A DNA stretch of 64,000 bases from Mycobacterium spongiae (GTDB lineage Bacteria; Actinomycetota; Actinomycetes; Mycobacteriales; Mycobacteriaceae). Below the pieces are notes generated by a model. That model made no database searches, was not told the origin of the DNA, and saw only the letters and a list, made by a program, of their open reading frames with translations. Numbering within the stretch: position 1 is the stretch's first letter; each line of letters begins with the position of its first letter. The DNA is taken from positions 434,001 through 498,000 of the forward strand of contig NZ_CP046600.1 in assembly GCF_018278905.1 (NCBI RefSeq), read 5' to 3'. Below, piece after piece: positions 33,118 to 42,329 of the stretch. The position numbers were made by a program, and so were the translations under genes.

Positions 33118-33951
33118 ATGACTGTTGCTTCCCAGAATGCTCCCCAGACCTCACCCCTTGAGCTGCCCAACCTGGAGCATGTGACGCTGGAGCGTGACGG
33201 TCATGTGCTGCTGATCGGTCTGAACCGGCCACAGAAGCGAAACTCGTTCAACCGGGCGATGATCGCCGATCTATCCCGCGCCTACGCACTGGTGGAATCG
33301 GATCCCTGGGTACGCGCCGGGGTGCTGTTTGCCCATGGTGACCACTTCACCGCCGGGCTGGATCTCGTTGACGTCGGTCCGAATATCGCCAGCGGCGAGA
33401 CGTCGTTCCCGGACGATGGCCGCGACCCGTGGCGGTTGGACGGCTCGTGGACGACGCCGGTGGTTGCCGCGGTATATGGCTGGTGCATGACGCTGGGCAT
33501 TGAATTGCTGCTGGCCGCCGACATCCGCATTGCGGCGGCCGGCACCAGGTTCACGCAGCTCGAGGTGCAGCGTGGGATTTACCCGTTCGGGGGTGCGACG
33601 ATCCGGATGCCCCGCGATGCCGGCTGGGGCAACGCCATGCGGTGGCTGCTGACCGGCGACGAGTTCGACGCCGCCGAAGCGCACCGAATTGGGTTGGTCC
33701 AGGAGGTTGCCGACGATGCGTCGGCAGCCGTGTCACGGGCGCGCGAGATCGCGCACACCATTGCCGATCGTGCCGCACCCCTGGGGGTGCGGGCCACCCT
33801 CGAATCGGCGCACCTGGCACGCCAGCAGGGCGAGGCCGCCGCGGCCGAGCGCCTGCTCCCCGACATGAGGACGCTATTCACCACCGAGGATGCCGCTGAG
33901 GGCATGCGGTCGTTCGTCGAGCGCCGGCCGGCCCGATTCGAGGGCCGCTAG
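33118..33951 (+). CDS. enoyl-CoA hydratase/isomerase family protein
   Basis: ATG at 33118 (the frame opens 21 bases earlier with a TTG). The 277-residue crotonase has IGLNRPQKRNSFNRAM, an oxyanion-type segment GDHFTAGLDLVDVGP, and both Glu positions (GWCMTLGIELLLAADI and TQLEVQRGIYPFGG). It carries the C-terminal trimer helix. Its stop codon is immediately followed by the reverse-complement stop of the aldehyde dehydrogenase. Divergent from the TetR gene and probably controlled by it. Confidence 0.9.
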   Translation: MTVASQNAPQTSPLELPNLEHVTLERDGHVLLIGLNRPQKRNSFNRAMIADLSRAYALVESDPWVRAGVLFAHGDHFTAGLDLVDVGPNIASGETSFPDDGRDPWRLDGSWTTPVVAAVYGWCMTLGIELLLAADIRIAAAGTRFTQLEVQRGIYPFGGATIRMPRDAGWGNAMRWLLTGDEFDAAEAHRIGLVQEVADDASAAVSRAREIAHTIADRAAPLGVRATLESAHLARQQGEAAAAERLLPDMRTLFTTEDAAEGMRSFVERRPARFEGR

Positions 33952-35421
33952 CTAGCTGACGGTGTAGCCCATTGGCAGCAGCACGCTCTTGTGCTGGGTG
34001 AAGTGCTCGACGCCTTCGGGCCCGTTCTCGCGGCCGATGCCGGAGTTCTTGTAGCCGCCGAACGGGCAGCCGGGGTCGAAGGCGTACCAGTTGATGCCAT
34101 AGGTACCGGTGCGGATCTTCTGTGAGATCTCCATGCCTTTCGGCACGTCGGCGGTCCACACGCTGCCAGCCAGCCCGTATACCGAATCGTTGGCAATCGT
34201 GACCGCGTCCTCCTCGGTGTCGTAGGGGATGATGCTGAGCACGGGGCCGAAGATCTCCTCTTGGGCGATCGTCATCTTGTTATCGACGTCGGCGAAGACC
34301 GTGGGCTGTACGAAATAGCCGCTGTCGAGGCCCTCGGGGCGGCCGCCGCCGCAGACCAGCCGAGCGCCCTCTTCGATGCCCTTGGCAATGTAGCCCTCCA
34401 CCCGGGTCCGCTGCTTCTCGGAAATCAGCGGACCGACCTGGACGGCCGGATCCGACGGCAGCCCCACCGGCAGCGCCTGAACGAAACCGCTTATCGCGTC
34501 CACAATTTCGTCGTACCGCGAGCGCGGTGCCAGGATGCGCGTCTGGTTCACGCAGCCCTGTCCAGCGTTCATCACCCCGGAAAACACCATCATCGGAATC
34601 GCGGTCGCCAGGTCGACATCCTCGAGGAGGATGGCCGCCGATTTGCCGCCGAGTTCCAGCGTGCAGGGTTTGAGCAGGTCCGCCGCGCGTTTGCCGACCT
34701 CTTTGCCGACGGACGAGCTGCCGGTGAAGGTGAACATGTCGACGTCGGGGTTGGATGTCAGTGCCTGTCCCGTTTCCACCCCGCCGGGTACCACCGACAG
34801 CACTCCTTCGGGCAGACCTGCCTCGGCGAACAGCTCTGCCAAAGCGTTTGCGGTGAGCGGGGTTTCTGCTGCTGGCTTGAGCACCACCGTGCAGCCGGCC
34901 AGCAGTGCCGGACCCAGCTTGTTGACCGCCAAGAACAACGGCACGTTCCACGCCACGATCGCGCCCACCACGCCCACCGGCTCGCGATGGACGATGGTCT
35001 GCCCGTATGAGCCCGTGCGGGTCTCGGTCCACTTGACCTGATCGACGGCGCTGGTGGCAAAGAAGTTCATCGCCCCCATGGTCCCCATCCAGTGCATCGT
35101 CTCGATGATGGTCGGTGGCTGGCCCGTTTCGGCTGCCAGCAAGGTGGTGAATTGATCCTTGCGGTCCTCCATCAACTTCACCACCGCGGCGAGGACGGCA
35201 GCGCGCTCTTTCGGCGGAGTCGACGGCCAGGGACCGCTGTCGAACGCGGCCCGCGCCGCGGCGACCGCGGCGTCGACGTCGGCGGCTGCGGCCGATGGCA
35301 CCTTGCCGACGTACTCGCCGGTTGCCGGGCAATGCACCTCAATGACATCCGAGGTCGATGGATCCACCCACTTGCCGCCGATAAAAAGCTTGTCGTATTC
35401 CGTCGTGACGCTGTTGGTCAT
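33952..35421 (-). CDS. aldehyde dehydrogenase, Rv0223c-like
   Basis: NAD(P)-dependent oxidation of an aldehyde to an acid. ATG at 35421 gives 489 residues, close to the 487 of M. tuberculosis Rv0223c; the frame is open further upstream without matching sequence. The catalytic Glu is in CTLELGGKSAAI and the nucleophilic Cys in MNAGQGCVNQTRI. Glycine-rich cofactor loop FTGSSSVGKEVGKRA. It marks where backbone gene order resumes after the inserted PE_PGRS cassette. The likely physiological substrate is a lipid-derived aldehyde (inferred). Confidence 0.93.
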   Translation of the reverse strand: MTNSVTTEYDKLFIGGKWVDPSTSDVIEVHCPATGEYVGKVPSAAAADVDAAVAAARAAFDSGPWPSTPPKERAAVLAAVVKLMEDRKDQFTTLLAAETGQPPTIIETMHWMGTMGAMNFFATSAVDQVKWTETRTGSYGQTIVHREPVGVVGAIVAWNVPLFLAVNKLGPALLAGCTVVLKPAAETPLTANALAELFAEAGLPEGVLSVVPGGVETGQALTSNPDVDMFTFTGSSSVGKEVGKRAADLLKPCTLELGGKSAAILLEDVDLATAIPMMVFSGVMNAGQGCVNQTRILAPRSRYDEIVDAISGFVQALPVGLPSDPAVQVGPLISEKQRTRVEGYIAKGIEEGARLVCGGGRPEGLDSGYFVQPTVFADVDNKMTIAQEEIFGPVLSIIPYDTEEDAVTIANDSVYGLAGSVWTADVPKGMEISQKIRTGTYGINWYAFDPGCPFGGYKNSGIGRENGPEGVEHFTQHKSVLLPMGYTVS

Positions 35422-35468
35422 AGACGCCACCCTACCCAAGGTGAAAGCAAAACGAGAACACGTTTCAG

Positions 35469-36263
35469 TCAAGTATCCCCGCGGGCGTACCGGGGCTGTA
35501 GCACGAGCACCAGATTGCTCACCAGGAACTCGCGTAGCACCGGCACAGACGTCACCCACCATGCCCATCGTGGGTGGTAGCGAGGAAATGAGCCGACCAA
35601 AGCTCCGGTGTTGGCTGCCCAGCTCAGGCCATCGGCCGCGGACACCGCAAACAACGACGATCCGTAGTTGTTCTTTGCCGGATGTCCGTGTTTACGCAGG
35701 TATCGCGCGGCGGCGCGGGCGCCGCCGAGGTAGTGCGTGAGGCCCATCTCGTGCCCGCCGAACGGGCCTAGCCAGACGGTGTAGGAGAGCACCGCTAGGC
35801 CCCCCGGCCTGGTCACCCGCAGCATTTCGCGGCCAAGCTGCCACGGTCGCGGCACATGTTCGGCCACGTTCGACGACAAACAGATGTCCACAGAATCATC
35901 GGCAAATGGCAACGCCATGCCCGACGCCCGGACGAAGGTGCCCGCCCCAGCGACGGCAGGCGCGGCCGCGTGCATCTCGTGAGGCTCTGGTTCGACGCCG
36001 ATGTAGCGAAGGCCGGCATCTGCGAAAGCTGCCGCGAAGTATCCCGGCCCACCCCCCACATCGAGCAACGTGCGGCGCATAGGCGGCTCCCCGTGCGTCG
36101 CGAGCCAGAGCTCACCGACCATGGCCGCGGTGTCGGTCGCCAGCGCACGATAGAACCTCGCGGGTTGCGACCGCTCATGGCGGAACTCGGCCAGCAGCCG
36201 CAGCGAGCGCCTCAGCGTCGCCCGATGGGCGAAGACGTCGGTGATGTGAGCAGTGCGTGCCAC
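35469..36263 (-). CDS. SAM-dependent methyltransferase, Rv0224c-like
   Basis: GTG start at 36263 (VARTAHITDVFAHRA), 264 residues. Class I methyltransferase motif TLLDVGGGPGYFAAAFADAG near residue 64, then VGVEPEPHEM, and ALPFADDSVDICLSSNVAEHVPRPW typical of methyltransferase family 11. A C-terminal part rich in Trp and hydrophobics (YHPRWAWWVTSVPVLREFLVSNLVLVL) may touch the membrane. Matches M. tuberculosis Rv0224c. An IS element now sits upstream of its start, between it and the divergent glycosyltransferase. Confidence 0.9.
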   Translation of the reverse strand: MARTAHITDVFAHRATLRRSLRLLAEFRHERSQPARFYRALATDTAAMVGELWLATHGEPPMRRTLLDVGGGPGYFAAAFADAGLRYIGVEPEPHEMHAAAPAVAGAGTFVRASGMALPFADDSVDICLSSNVAEHVPRPWQLGREMLRVTRPGGLAVLSYTVWLGPFGGHEMGLTHYLGGARAAARYLRKHGHPAKNNYGSSLFAVSAADGLSWAANTGALVGSFPRYHPRWAWWVTSVPVLREFLVSNLVLVLQPRYARGDT

Positions 36264-36331
36264 TGCGGACACCCTACGCAGTCGGCTGACCGGCGGTCCC
36301 CACCGTCTAGACATCCCAGGGTTTTAAGGTG

Positions 36332-37543
36332 TCAAGCGGCAGTTGGGGTGCGGTGTGCCCAGGCGGTGTGTTCGTTGTATCGGGTGTGGTGTCGTAGGCA
36401 GCCGTGCAGGATGGCGACGAGACGGTTGGCTAGGGCGCGTAAGGCTTGGTGGTGGGTGTCGCCGGCGCCGCGGTGTTGGTCGTAGAACGCGCGGGCGCCG
36501 GGGCTGGCCACCAGGGCGCAGAAGGCCCATTGGTCGATGGCGTCGTAGAGACGGCGGTTGCGTGCGTGGCGGGCCAGCACGGCGCGTTTCTTGCCCGACG
36601 CGACAGTCAAAGGTGAGGTTCCGGCGTAGTTTTTGCGAGACTTGGCATCGGTGTAGCGATTCGGGTCGTCCCCGAACTCACCGAGCACCCGGGCGCCGAG
36701 TACAGCGCCGAGTCCTGGCAGGGAGAGGTAGATGTCGGCGTCCGGGTGTGTCTCAAAATGGTCGGCGAGGCTGGCCTCGAGCTCGTTAATCTGGCGGTTG
36801 AGCTCTGCGATGATGCTGACCGCGGCGCGGGTGCTGGCCGCGAACGCGGCGCTGACCGCTGCGGGTGCCGATAGCTGCTCGGTGCGCAGCGCGGCGAGGA
36901 TTTCGCGGGCGCGGGCGGCGATATAGCGCTGGCGCCCGCCGCGTTTGAGCGCAGACTGGATCGCTGGCAGGCTCAGCCGGGTGGCCTGTTCTGGGGTAGG
37001 GGCGCGCCTGAGCACCTCCAGGGTGTCGCCGTGGGCGAGGTCCTCGAAAGCCGCCAGTGCGCTCGGGTAGTACTCCCGCAACGTGCTGCGCAGCGCGTTG
37101 GTGTGGCGGGTGCGTGCCCAAATCAGGTTCTGATGTGCGCGGGCCAGAACTTTGATGGCTTCAGCGGTGGAGCTGTCGCCGGCGAGCGAGCGATGGTTGT
37201 GTCGATCAGTGCGCACCAAGTCAGCCAGCAGTTTGGCATCGCTGGCATCGGATTTGGCTCCCGAGACGTGGTGGCGATCGCGGTAGCGGGCCACCGCCAG
37301 GGGATTGATCGCAAACACCTGATAGCCGGCCGCCGCCAGGGCGCCCACCCACAAGCCCCGGTCGGTTTCGATGCCGATCACCACCTGACCTGGCTCCTCG
37401 GCGTGCGCCGCGATCAGCTCGTGGAGCTGGCGAACGCCGGTCAGGCCTTCAGAGAGCCGCCGTGACGCCAACCGCGTACCGGCCTGGTCCATCACATGCA
37501 CGTCGTGATGGTCTTCGGCCCAGTCGTCTCCGATGAAAATCAC
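36332..37543 (-). CDS. IS110-family transposase
   Basis: GTG at 37543 follows a very strong ribosome site (ggaggagga), giving 403 residues; the frame opens earlier at 37600. The RuvC-like DEDD half has the first Asp in IFIGDDWAEDHHDVHV, the Glu in VVIGIETDRGLWV, and the later Asp pair in GAKSDASDAKLLADLVRTD. The C-terminal Tnp domain includes LSLPGLGAVLGARVLGEFGD and YAGTSPLTVASGKKRAV, where the serine after the Ala is at the place of the recombinase serine. Full length and apparently intact. Confidence 0.93.
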   Translation of the reverse strand: MIFIGDDWAEDHHDVHVMDQAGTRLASRRLSEGLTGVRQLHELIAAHAEEPGQVVIGIETDRGLWVGALAAAGYQVFAINPLAVARYRDRHHVSGAKSDASDAKLLADLVRTDRHNHRSLAGDSSTAEAIKVLARAHQNLIWARTRHTNALRSTLREYYPSALAAFEDLAHGDTLEVLRRAPTPEQATRLSLPAIQSALKRGGRQRYIAARAREILAALRTEQLSAPAAVSAAFAASTRAAVSIIAELNRQINELEASLADHFETHPDADIYLSLPGLGAVLGARVLGEFGDDPNRYTDAKSRKNYAGTSPLTVASGKKRAVLARHARNRRLYDAIDQWAFCALVASPGARAFYDQHRGAGDTHHQALRALANRLVAILHGCLRHHTRYNEHTAWAHRTPTAA

Positions 37544-37800
37544 CCGATGTCCTCCTCCGATTTCCGGTTGTGGGATGAGCCGAGGGCGCCCGGGCGGCAA
37601 CCTAATGGATCAGTGCTCCACACCGGCACGACATCCCATCAGCGCTACGGGCAACCCCACCATCCGACCGGGGCACGATCTAGTCGTAGAAGTCCACACT
37701 CGCTTCAGGCTGCAGAAGTGCTCACCGGCCGGTGGCTCTCAGACCAGCCTCTCCCAACCGAACCCTTACCGATGGAAGCCCCGCCGATCCATTCCCATTA
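37544..37800 (-). ncRNA. possible bridge-RNA region of the IS110 element
   Basis: IS110 elements carry a structured RNA in the non-coding end upstream of the transposase that guides the recombinase to donor and target. Here that place is the 250-270 bases before the transposase GTG. It contains a perfect palindrome CACCGGCCGGTG (37723-37734) and other G+C-rich stem-forming segments. RNA presence is inferred from family knowledge; no loops could be matched to ends because the ends are unknown. Confidence 0.3.
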
Positions 37801-37812
37801 GGCTGTTGAGCG

Positions 37813-39012
37813 ATGTCTGCCGTACGCCGTGAGCTGAACGCGGTACTGCTGTTGTGCTGGCGAGACACCGGGCATCCCCAGGGCGGCGGCAGCGAAACCT
37901 ACGTGCAGCGCATCGGCGCTCAGTTGGCCGCATCCGGCGTTACGGTCACGCTACGCACCGCCCGCTATCCGGGTGCGCCCCGACATGAGGTGGTCGACGG
38001 CGTGCGGATCCGCCGTGCGGGTGGACGCTACACGGTGTACATCTGGGCACTGCTGGCGATGGCCTTCGCGGAGTTCGGAGCAAGGTTGGGGCTGCCGCGA
38101 TGGCGCCGGGTGCGGCCCGACGTGGTCGTCGATACCCAAAACGGCCTGCCGTTCATGGCGCGGCTGCTGTACGGCCGGCGGTCGGTGGTGTTGGTGCATC
38201 ACTGCCACTGCGAGCTATGGCCGGTGGCCGGTCCGGTGATGGGCCGACTGGGCTGGCTTGTCGAGTCGACGGTCTCGCCGCGGCTGCATCGGCGTAGTCA
38301 GTACGTGACCGTGTCGCTGCCGTCAGCCAGGGACTTGGTTGCGCTCGGCGTCGACAACAAGCGGATCGCCGTGGTGCGCAACGGTCTCGACGAGGCACCC
38401 GCACCGTCGTTGTCGGGCCCGCGGGCGGCCGCGCCGCGGGTGGTAGTGCTGTCCCGGCTCGTGCCGCACAAGCAGATCGAGGACGCCATCGACGCAGTCG
38501 CGCGACTGCGGCCGCGGGTGCCGGGCCTGCACCTCGACATCGTCGGTGGCGGCTGGTGGCGGCAGCGACTTGTCGACCATGCGCACAAGCTCGGCATTGC
38601 GGGAGCGGTGACCTTTCACGGCCATGTCGACGATGTGACCAAACACCAGCTGCTGCAACGCGCATGGGTGCATCTGCTGCCCTCCCGCAAAGAGGGGTGG
38701 GGTCTGGCGGTCATCGAGGCCGCCCAGCACGGCGTACCAACGATCGGGTACCGATCGTCCGGCGGCCTGTCCGACTCGATCATCGACGGGGTGACCGGAA
38801 TGATGGTGGATGATCGCGTTGAGCTGGTGGCGCGACTCGAACAACTCCTATCGGACTCGGTGCTGCGTGATCAACTGGGCGCAAAGGCGCAGGCACGCAG
38901 CAGCGAATTCTCCTGGCGGCAAAGCGCCGATGCTATGCGAACCGTGCTCGAAGTGGTACAGCGCGGCGAGGTCGTCGCCGGCGTCGTCTGCCCGCCGCCT
39001 CCCGAGGCTTAA
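37813..39012 (+). CDS. GT4-type glycosyltransferase, Rv0225-like
   Basis: A 399-residue GT-B-fold transferase. N-terminal acceptor domain with LLCWRDTGHPQGGGSETYVQRIGAQL. Donor domain with the GT4 Glu motif SRKEGWGLAVIEAAQHGVPTIGY near residue 292. Matches M. tuberculosis Rv0225, predicted for envelope polysaccharide or lipopolysaccharide-like synthesis. No signal or membrane segments, so it probably acts on the cytosolic face. An IS element separates it from its divergent neighbour. Its TAA overlaps the reverse TAA of the next gene by 3 bases. Confidence 0.9.
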   Translation: MSAVRRELNAVLLLCWRDTGHPQGGGSETYVQRIGAQLAASGVTVTLRTARYPGAPRHEVVDGVRIRRAGGRYTVYIWALLAMAFAEFGARLGLPRWRRVRPDVVVDTQNGLPFMARLLYGRRSVVLVHHCHCELWPVAGPVMGRLGWLVESTVSPRLHRRSQYVTVSLPSARDLVALGVDNKRIAVVRNGLDEAPAPSLSGPRAAAPRVVVLSRLVPHKQIEDAIDAVARLRPRVPGLHLDIVGGGWWRQRLVDHAHKLGIAGAVTFHGHVDDVTKHQLLQRAWVHLLPSRKEGWGLAVIEAAQHGVPTIGYRSSGGLSDSIIDGVTGMMVDDRVELVARLEQLLSDSVLRDQLGAKAQARSSEFSWRQSADAMRTVLEVVQRGEVVAGVVCPPPPEA

Positions 39013-40823
39013 TCCGCGGCGCCGCCTAGCGGCGTGTCTTCGCCCTGGTTTATGTGTCGGCGCACCCGACAGGCGGCCATGCCGGCCCCGCTGAGAAGCA
39101 GCAGCGCCAACCACGCCAGATGGGCGGCGACGGTCGCGCGCCGGCGGTTGGGTGCGATGTCGCTGCTCTCGCCGCCAATGCGGTAGGCGGCAAGGTGTTG
39201 GTCGCGGTAGACCGGTGGCAGCTCGTCCAGAGTGCGGGCGGCCAAGCCCATGTCGCCAGGGCTGTCGGATTCGACAACCAGCCAGGCCACTCCCGCCGCG
39301 GCCAAGCTCGACGGGTCGGATCCAGCCAGCAGCAACTCCTGCACCGCCCTGGCGTGGTCTCCCTCCCCGATTACGGTGACCCCCGATATGACCAGATCAC
39401 CCGTGGTCAATACGTCCGCGCGCACCCATCGGGGCAGCGGATCGAGCACCGGTGCCGGACCGGCCCACGAAAAGCGTCGCATCGTGCCCGCGGGCAAGAC
39501 GGCGACGGTCCCCGGATGTGCGTTGATCACCGCCGCCACGGCGGCCCACCCGGGCGGGTAGCGCACCGGCTCGACTCTGCCCCAGACGCCCCAGGCCAGA
39601 TCGGGCAGCGCCACGATCAGCGTCAGGCAGCATGTCAACGCCGTCACCGCGGGCCGCAGCCAGCGCCGCGGCGTCACCACCGCGCCGGCTGCGGACAGCG
39701 TGTATCCGGGCATCGCCAACGCCACCCACTTCTGCCCGTCGCGCAGCACGCCGAAGCCGGGCGCAAGGTCGGTGACCGCCCGCAACATCCCAAGGCCAGG
39801 GCCGGTCGCCAAGACCGCCGGCACTAGCACTGCGCACGCGGCCAGCACCAACAGAGGTACTGCTCTCGGCCGGCGCGTCACCGTCGGAAGCCCAAGGGCC
39901 ACCACGCCCAGTAGTAGGGCGGCCGAGGCCACCGCGAAAAGCGTTGTCCGCGAACTAGGTACGGCCTCACCATTCCAGATCCCGCCAAGACTGGCCAGGC
40001 TGGCGAGCGTACCCAGCCCGGGCTCCGCGCGCGGCGCGAACGCAGCAACTCCCACCGTGTTGGCGGATGTGTGCGGGGTCAGTGATGCGCCGAGAGCCGC
40101 GGCGGTGAGCCACGGCAGGGCACTGATCGCCGCGGTAGCGAACGTCGCTGCCGCACATCGCCAGCGTGGCCAACCCGAGCCCGGTGCCGCGACGCAGACC
40201 ACGGCAACGGTCGCGGCAAGCAGCAGCCCGGTCGGGGTCAGTCCGGCCATCGCAATCCAGAACGCCAGGCCGAAGAGCCCCGACCAGCCGGCGCTATTGG
40301 TCGACCGCAGCGTTAAGACCGATGTCGCAACCCATGGCAGCACGCCATAGCCGACGAGCAGGCTCCAATGGCCTTGCAGGAGTCGTTCGGCTACGTAGGG
40401 GTTCCAGATTGCCAGCGTGGTCGCCACGAATTGGCCAGCCATGCCCGCCACCGGCAGTGTCGTCGCGACCAGATGCGCCGCACCCCATCCCGCCAGCCAC
40501 AGCCCCACGATCAGCAGGGTCTTTACCACGACTCCGCCGTCGAGTACGCCCGACGCCAGCGCCACCGCGAAATCCTGTGGTGTGGCTCGCGGCGCCGCGG
40601 TCAAGCCCAGAGCGCCATCGGAGAGATACGACCGCGGCGTGGACACGGCATCGCGCAGCAGCAGGTATCCGGGGCATAGCAGCGGTCCGGCCACCACCAA
40701 CGCCAGAATCAACGCGTAGCCCGGCACTGCCGACCGAGCGACGCCGCTCAGCACGGTCCGCCGCGAGCGGGCCGGACCCCGAGCGGGGCCGGAGGTATCC
40801 CCACCTCGGGCCATGGCCCGCAT
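39009..40823 (-). CDS. polytopic membrane protein, Rv0226c-like (GT-C-like)
   Basis: ATG at 40823 (or 40814) gives 604 residues; earlier in-frame ATGs fall inside the neighbouring gene and give low-complexity sequence. About ten to twelve hydrophobic segments cover roughly residues 35-480, followed by an outside C-terminal region and a last membrane helix near residue 575 (HLAWLALLLLSGAGMAAC). The layout resembles the polytopic GT-C arabinosyl/mannosyl transferases, but I see no sure catalytic Asp pair. Matches M. tuberculosis Rv0226c. The upstream DUF3068 gene ends 10 bases before it, so they are one operon. Confidence 0.85.
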   Translation of the reverse strand: MRAMARGGDTSGPARGPARSRRTVLSGVARSAVPGYALILALVVAGPLLCPGYLLLRDAVSTPRSYLSDGALGLTAAPRATPQDFAVALASGVLDGGVVVKTLLIVGLWLAGWGAAHLVATTLPVAGMAGQFVATTLAIWNPYVAERLLQGHWSLLVGYGVLPWVATSVLTLRSTNSAGWSGLFGLAFWIAMAGLTPTGLLLAATVAVVCVAAPGSGWPRWRCAAATFATAAISALPWLTAAALGASLTPHTSANTVGVAAFAPRAEPGLGTLASLASLGGIWNGEAVPSSRTTLFAVASAALLLGVVALGLPTVTRRPRAVPLLVLAACAVLVPAVLATGPGLGMLRAVTDLAPGFGVLRDGQKWVALAMPGYTLSAAGAVVTPRRWLRPAVTALTCCLTLIVALPDLAWGVWGRVEPVRYPPGWAAVAAVINAHPGTVAVLPAGTMRRFSWAGPAPVLDPLPRWVRADVLTTGDLVISGVTVIGEGDHARAVQELLLAGSDPSSLAAAGVAWLVVESDSPGDMGLAARTLDELPPVYRDQHLAAYRIGGESSDIAPNRRRATVAAHLAWLALLLLSGAGMAACRVRRHINQGEDTPLGGAAD

Positions 40824-40833
40824 CGTCGGCGAG

Positions 40834-42132
40834 CTAGGACCGCTCCGGCGGGCTGGAGCCGGCGGGTGGACTGGAGTCGGGAGGCTCTGAATCACGCGGC
40901 GGCTCGGCAGAGCCCAGCTGGGGCGGATCAGAACCGGGCGGCGACGATTCCGGCGCCAGATCGGGGCGTTGTGTCGGCAGCTTCTCGGTCTCGGCCTCGG
41001 CCCCGGGCACCGGCTCCGCAGCGCCACCGCGGTAGAGGTCATCATCGGCGCGATCGAGGCCGGGATCGATCAACGCACTCTCGGTCCGCAAGCTGAACGA
41101 CGCGAGCACGCCGCCGCCGATCAGTGCAATCAGGCCGGTCGCGGTAAAGGTGATCGGCAGCACCCGCGACCAGAGCGCCAGCCGGTCACGCTCGTCGCGA
41201 GCCGCATTGACCTGGGATTCGACCGTCTCTTCGGTCGAGGTGACCTCGTAGTCGGCCATCGTCAACTCTGGCTTCAGCGCGTCGCGGGCGAAGTAGTGGT
41301 TGGCGTGCTCGGTCTCCTTGACGATCGTTCCCGACACCGGGTCGACCCAAAAGCTGCGTTGTGCGGCGTAGTAGCGGGTCATGGTGATCTGCTCCATCGG
41401 ATCACCCGGCAGCCCCCACATCGCCGCTGGCGCGGTGACTTTGCTGTCGTCTTCGCTGGCATACAGGGACGGATACTTCACCGGCGCCACCAGCTTTCCG
41501 TCGGCGCTGTAGCCGATGTTCTGCGTGAATCGGTACGTGGTGAGACCGTTGACGTCCTCTTCGCCCTCGTAGTTGGCGTCGAACGGCTTCTGCGCGATGG
41601 GATCGAAGTAGGGATAGGACTTCTTCTCGGTGTGGAACGGGAATCGGTAGGACAGCCCCTCGTGCCGCAGCGGGATCGCAGTGGGCGGACTCTCGTCATT
41701 GAAGCCGCGCGGCTTCTGGACCGCGCCGCCGGTGTGCGCGTCGTCGGAAACAGACATCGCCGTCTCCCGGTTGAGCGTGACGGTGTCGACGATCGCCAAG
41801 AGCAGCCCGCTGTCCTTCTGCCTGTCGGTGCGCCGGACCGACGTTCCGACCTGGAGGGTGACCACGACGGCGTTGGCGGGCGACTCGACGGTGACTTGCT
41901 GCTGTGACACCAGCGGCACGTTCTTGTTGGTGACGATGTGCTGTTCCGACAGAGACGCCGAATCGATCGCGGTTCCGCTGCCGTCGCTGACCAACGTGGT
42001 ATCGATATCGAGCGGGATTCTGGCGATCCTGCTGCTGGTATATGTCGACAGCAGCAGCGCCGCGATCAGCAAGGCGGATCCGAGTCCGATACTTCCGCAT
42101 GCAGCGATCCGCAACATGACTGCCCGGTTCAC
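40834..42132 (-). CDS. DUF3068 (PorA-like family) membrane protein, Rv0227c-like
   Basis: GTG at 42132 with a near-perfect ribosome site (taaggaggtc at 42141-42150). The 432-residue product has an N-terminal membrane helix (about residues 8-30), a large outside domain (to about 335), a second membrane helix near residue 340 (VLPITFTATGLIALIGGGVLASF) and a long acidic Pro/Ser/Glu-rich C-terminal tail. This is the DUF3068 arrangement of mycobacterial Rv0227c. Function unknown. First gene of an operon with the Rv0226c-like protein. Confidence 0.88.
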   Translation of the reverse strand: MNRAVMLRIAACGSIGLGSALLIAALLLSTYTSSRIARIPLDIDTTLVSDGSGTAIDSASLSEQHIVTNKNVPLVSQQQVTVESPANAVVVTLQVGTSVRRTDRQKDSGLLLAIVDTVTLNRETAMSVSDDAHTGGAVQKPRGFNDESPPTAIPLRHEGLSYRFPFHTEKKSYPYFDPIAQKPFDANYEGEEDVNGLTTYRFTQNIGYSADGKLVAPVKYPSLYASEDDSKVTAPAAMWGLPGDPMEQITMTRYYAAQRSFWVDPVSGTIVKETEHANHYFARDALKPELTMADYEVTSTEETVESQVNAARDERDRLALWSRVLPITFTATGLIALIGGGVLASFSLRTESALIDPGLDRADDDLYRGGAAEPVPGAEAETEKLPTQRPDLAPESSPPGSDPPQLGSAEPPRDSEPPDSSPPAGSSPPERS

Positions 42133-42329
42133 GTTGCTGTGACCTCCTTATGGTCCATGGACTCGTCGGTCGGAACCCTGTTCCGGCCTGACCAAGCGGC
42201 GAGGCAAAACCCGTTTGACCCTAACAGCAGAACGTAGGGGCTCGGCGGACGAACCTGTCGTGACATTTCCGTTATGCGGGGTGTCGGCTACGGTATGCCG
42301 ATTCGCCAGCTGGACATCACAGGCACACT

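Larger units (their letters stand above)
36316..37800 (-). mobile_element. IS110-family insertion element (ends not resolved)
   Basis: A single transposase gene with about 270 bases of non-coding sequence upstream, lying between two divergent genes that are only a few tens of bases apart in M. tuberculosis. IS110 elements usually lack long terminal inverted repeats and target duplications, and none was seen. Exact ends therefore cannot be set, and the coordinates are estimates. Confidence 0.75.
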
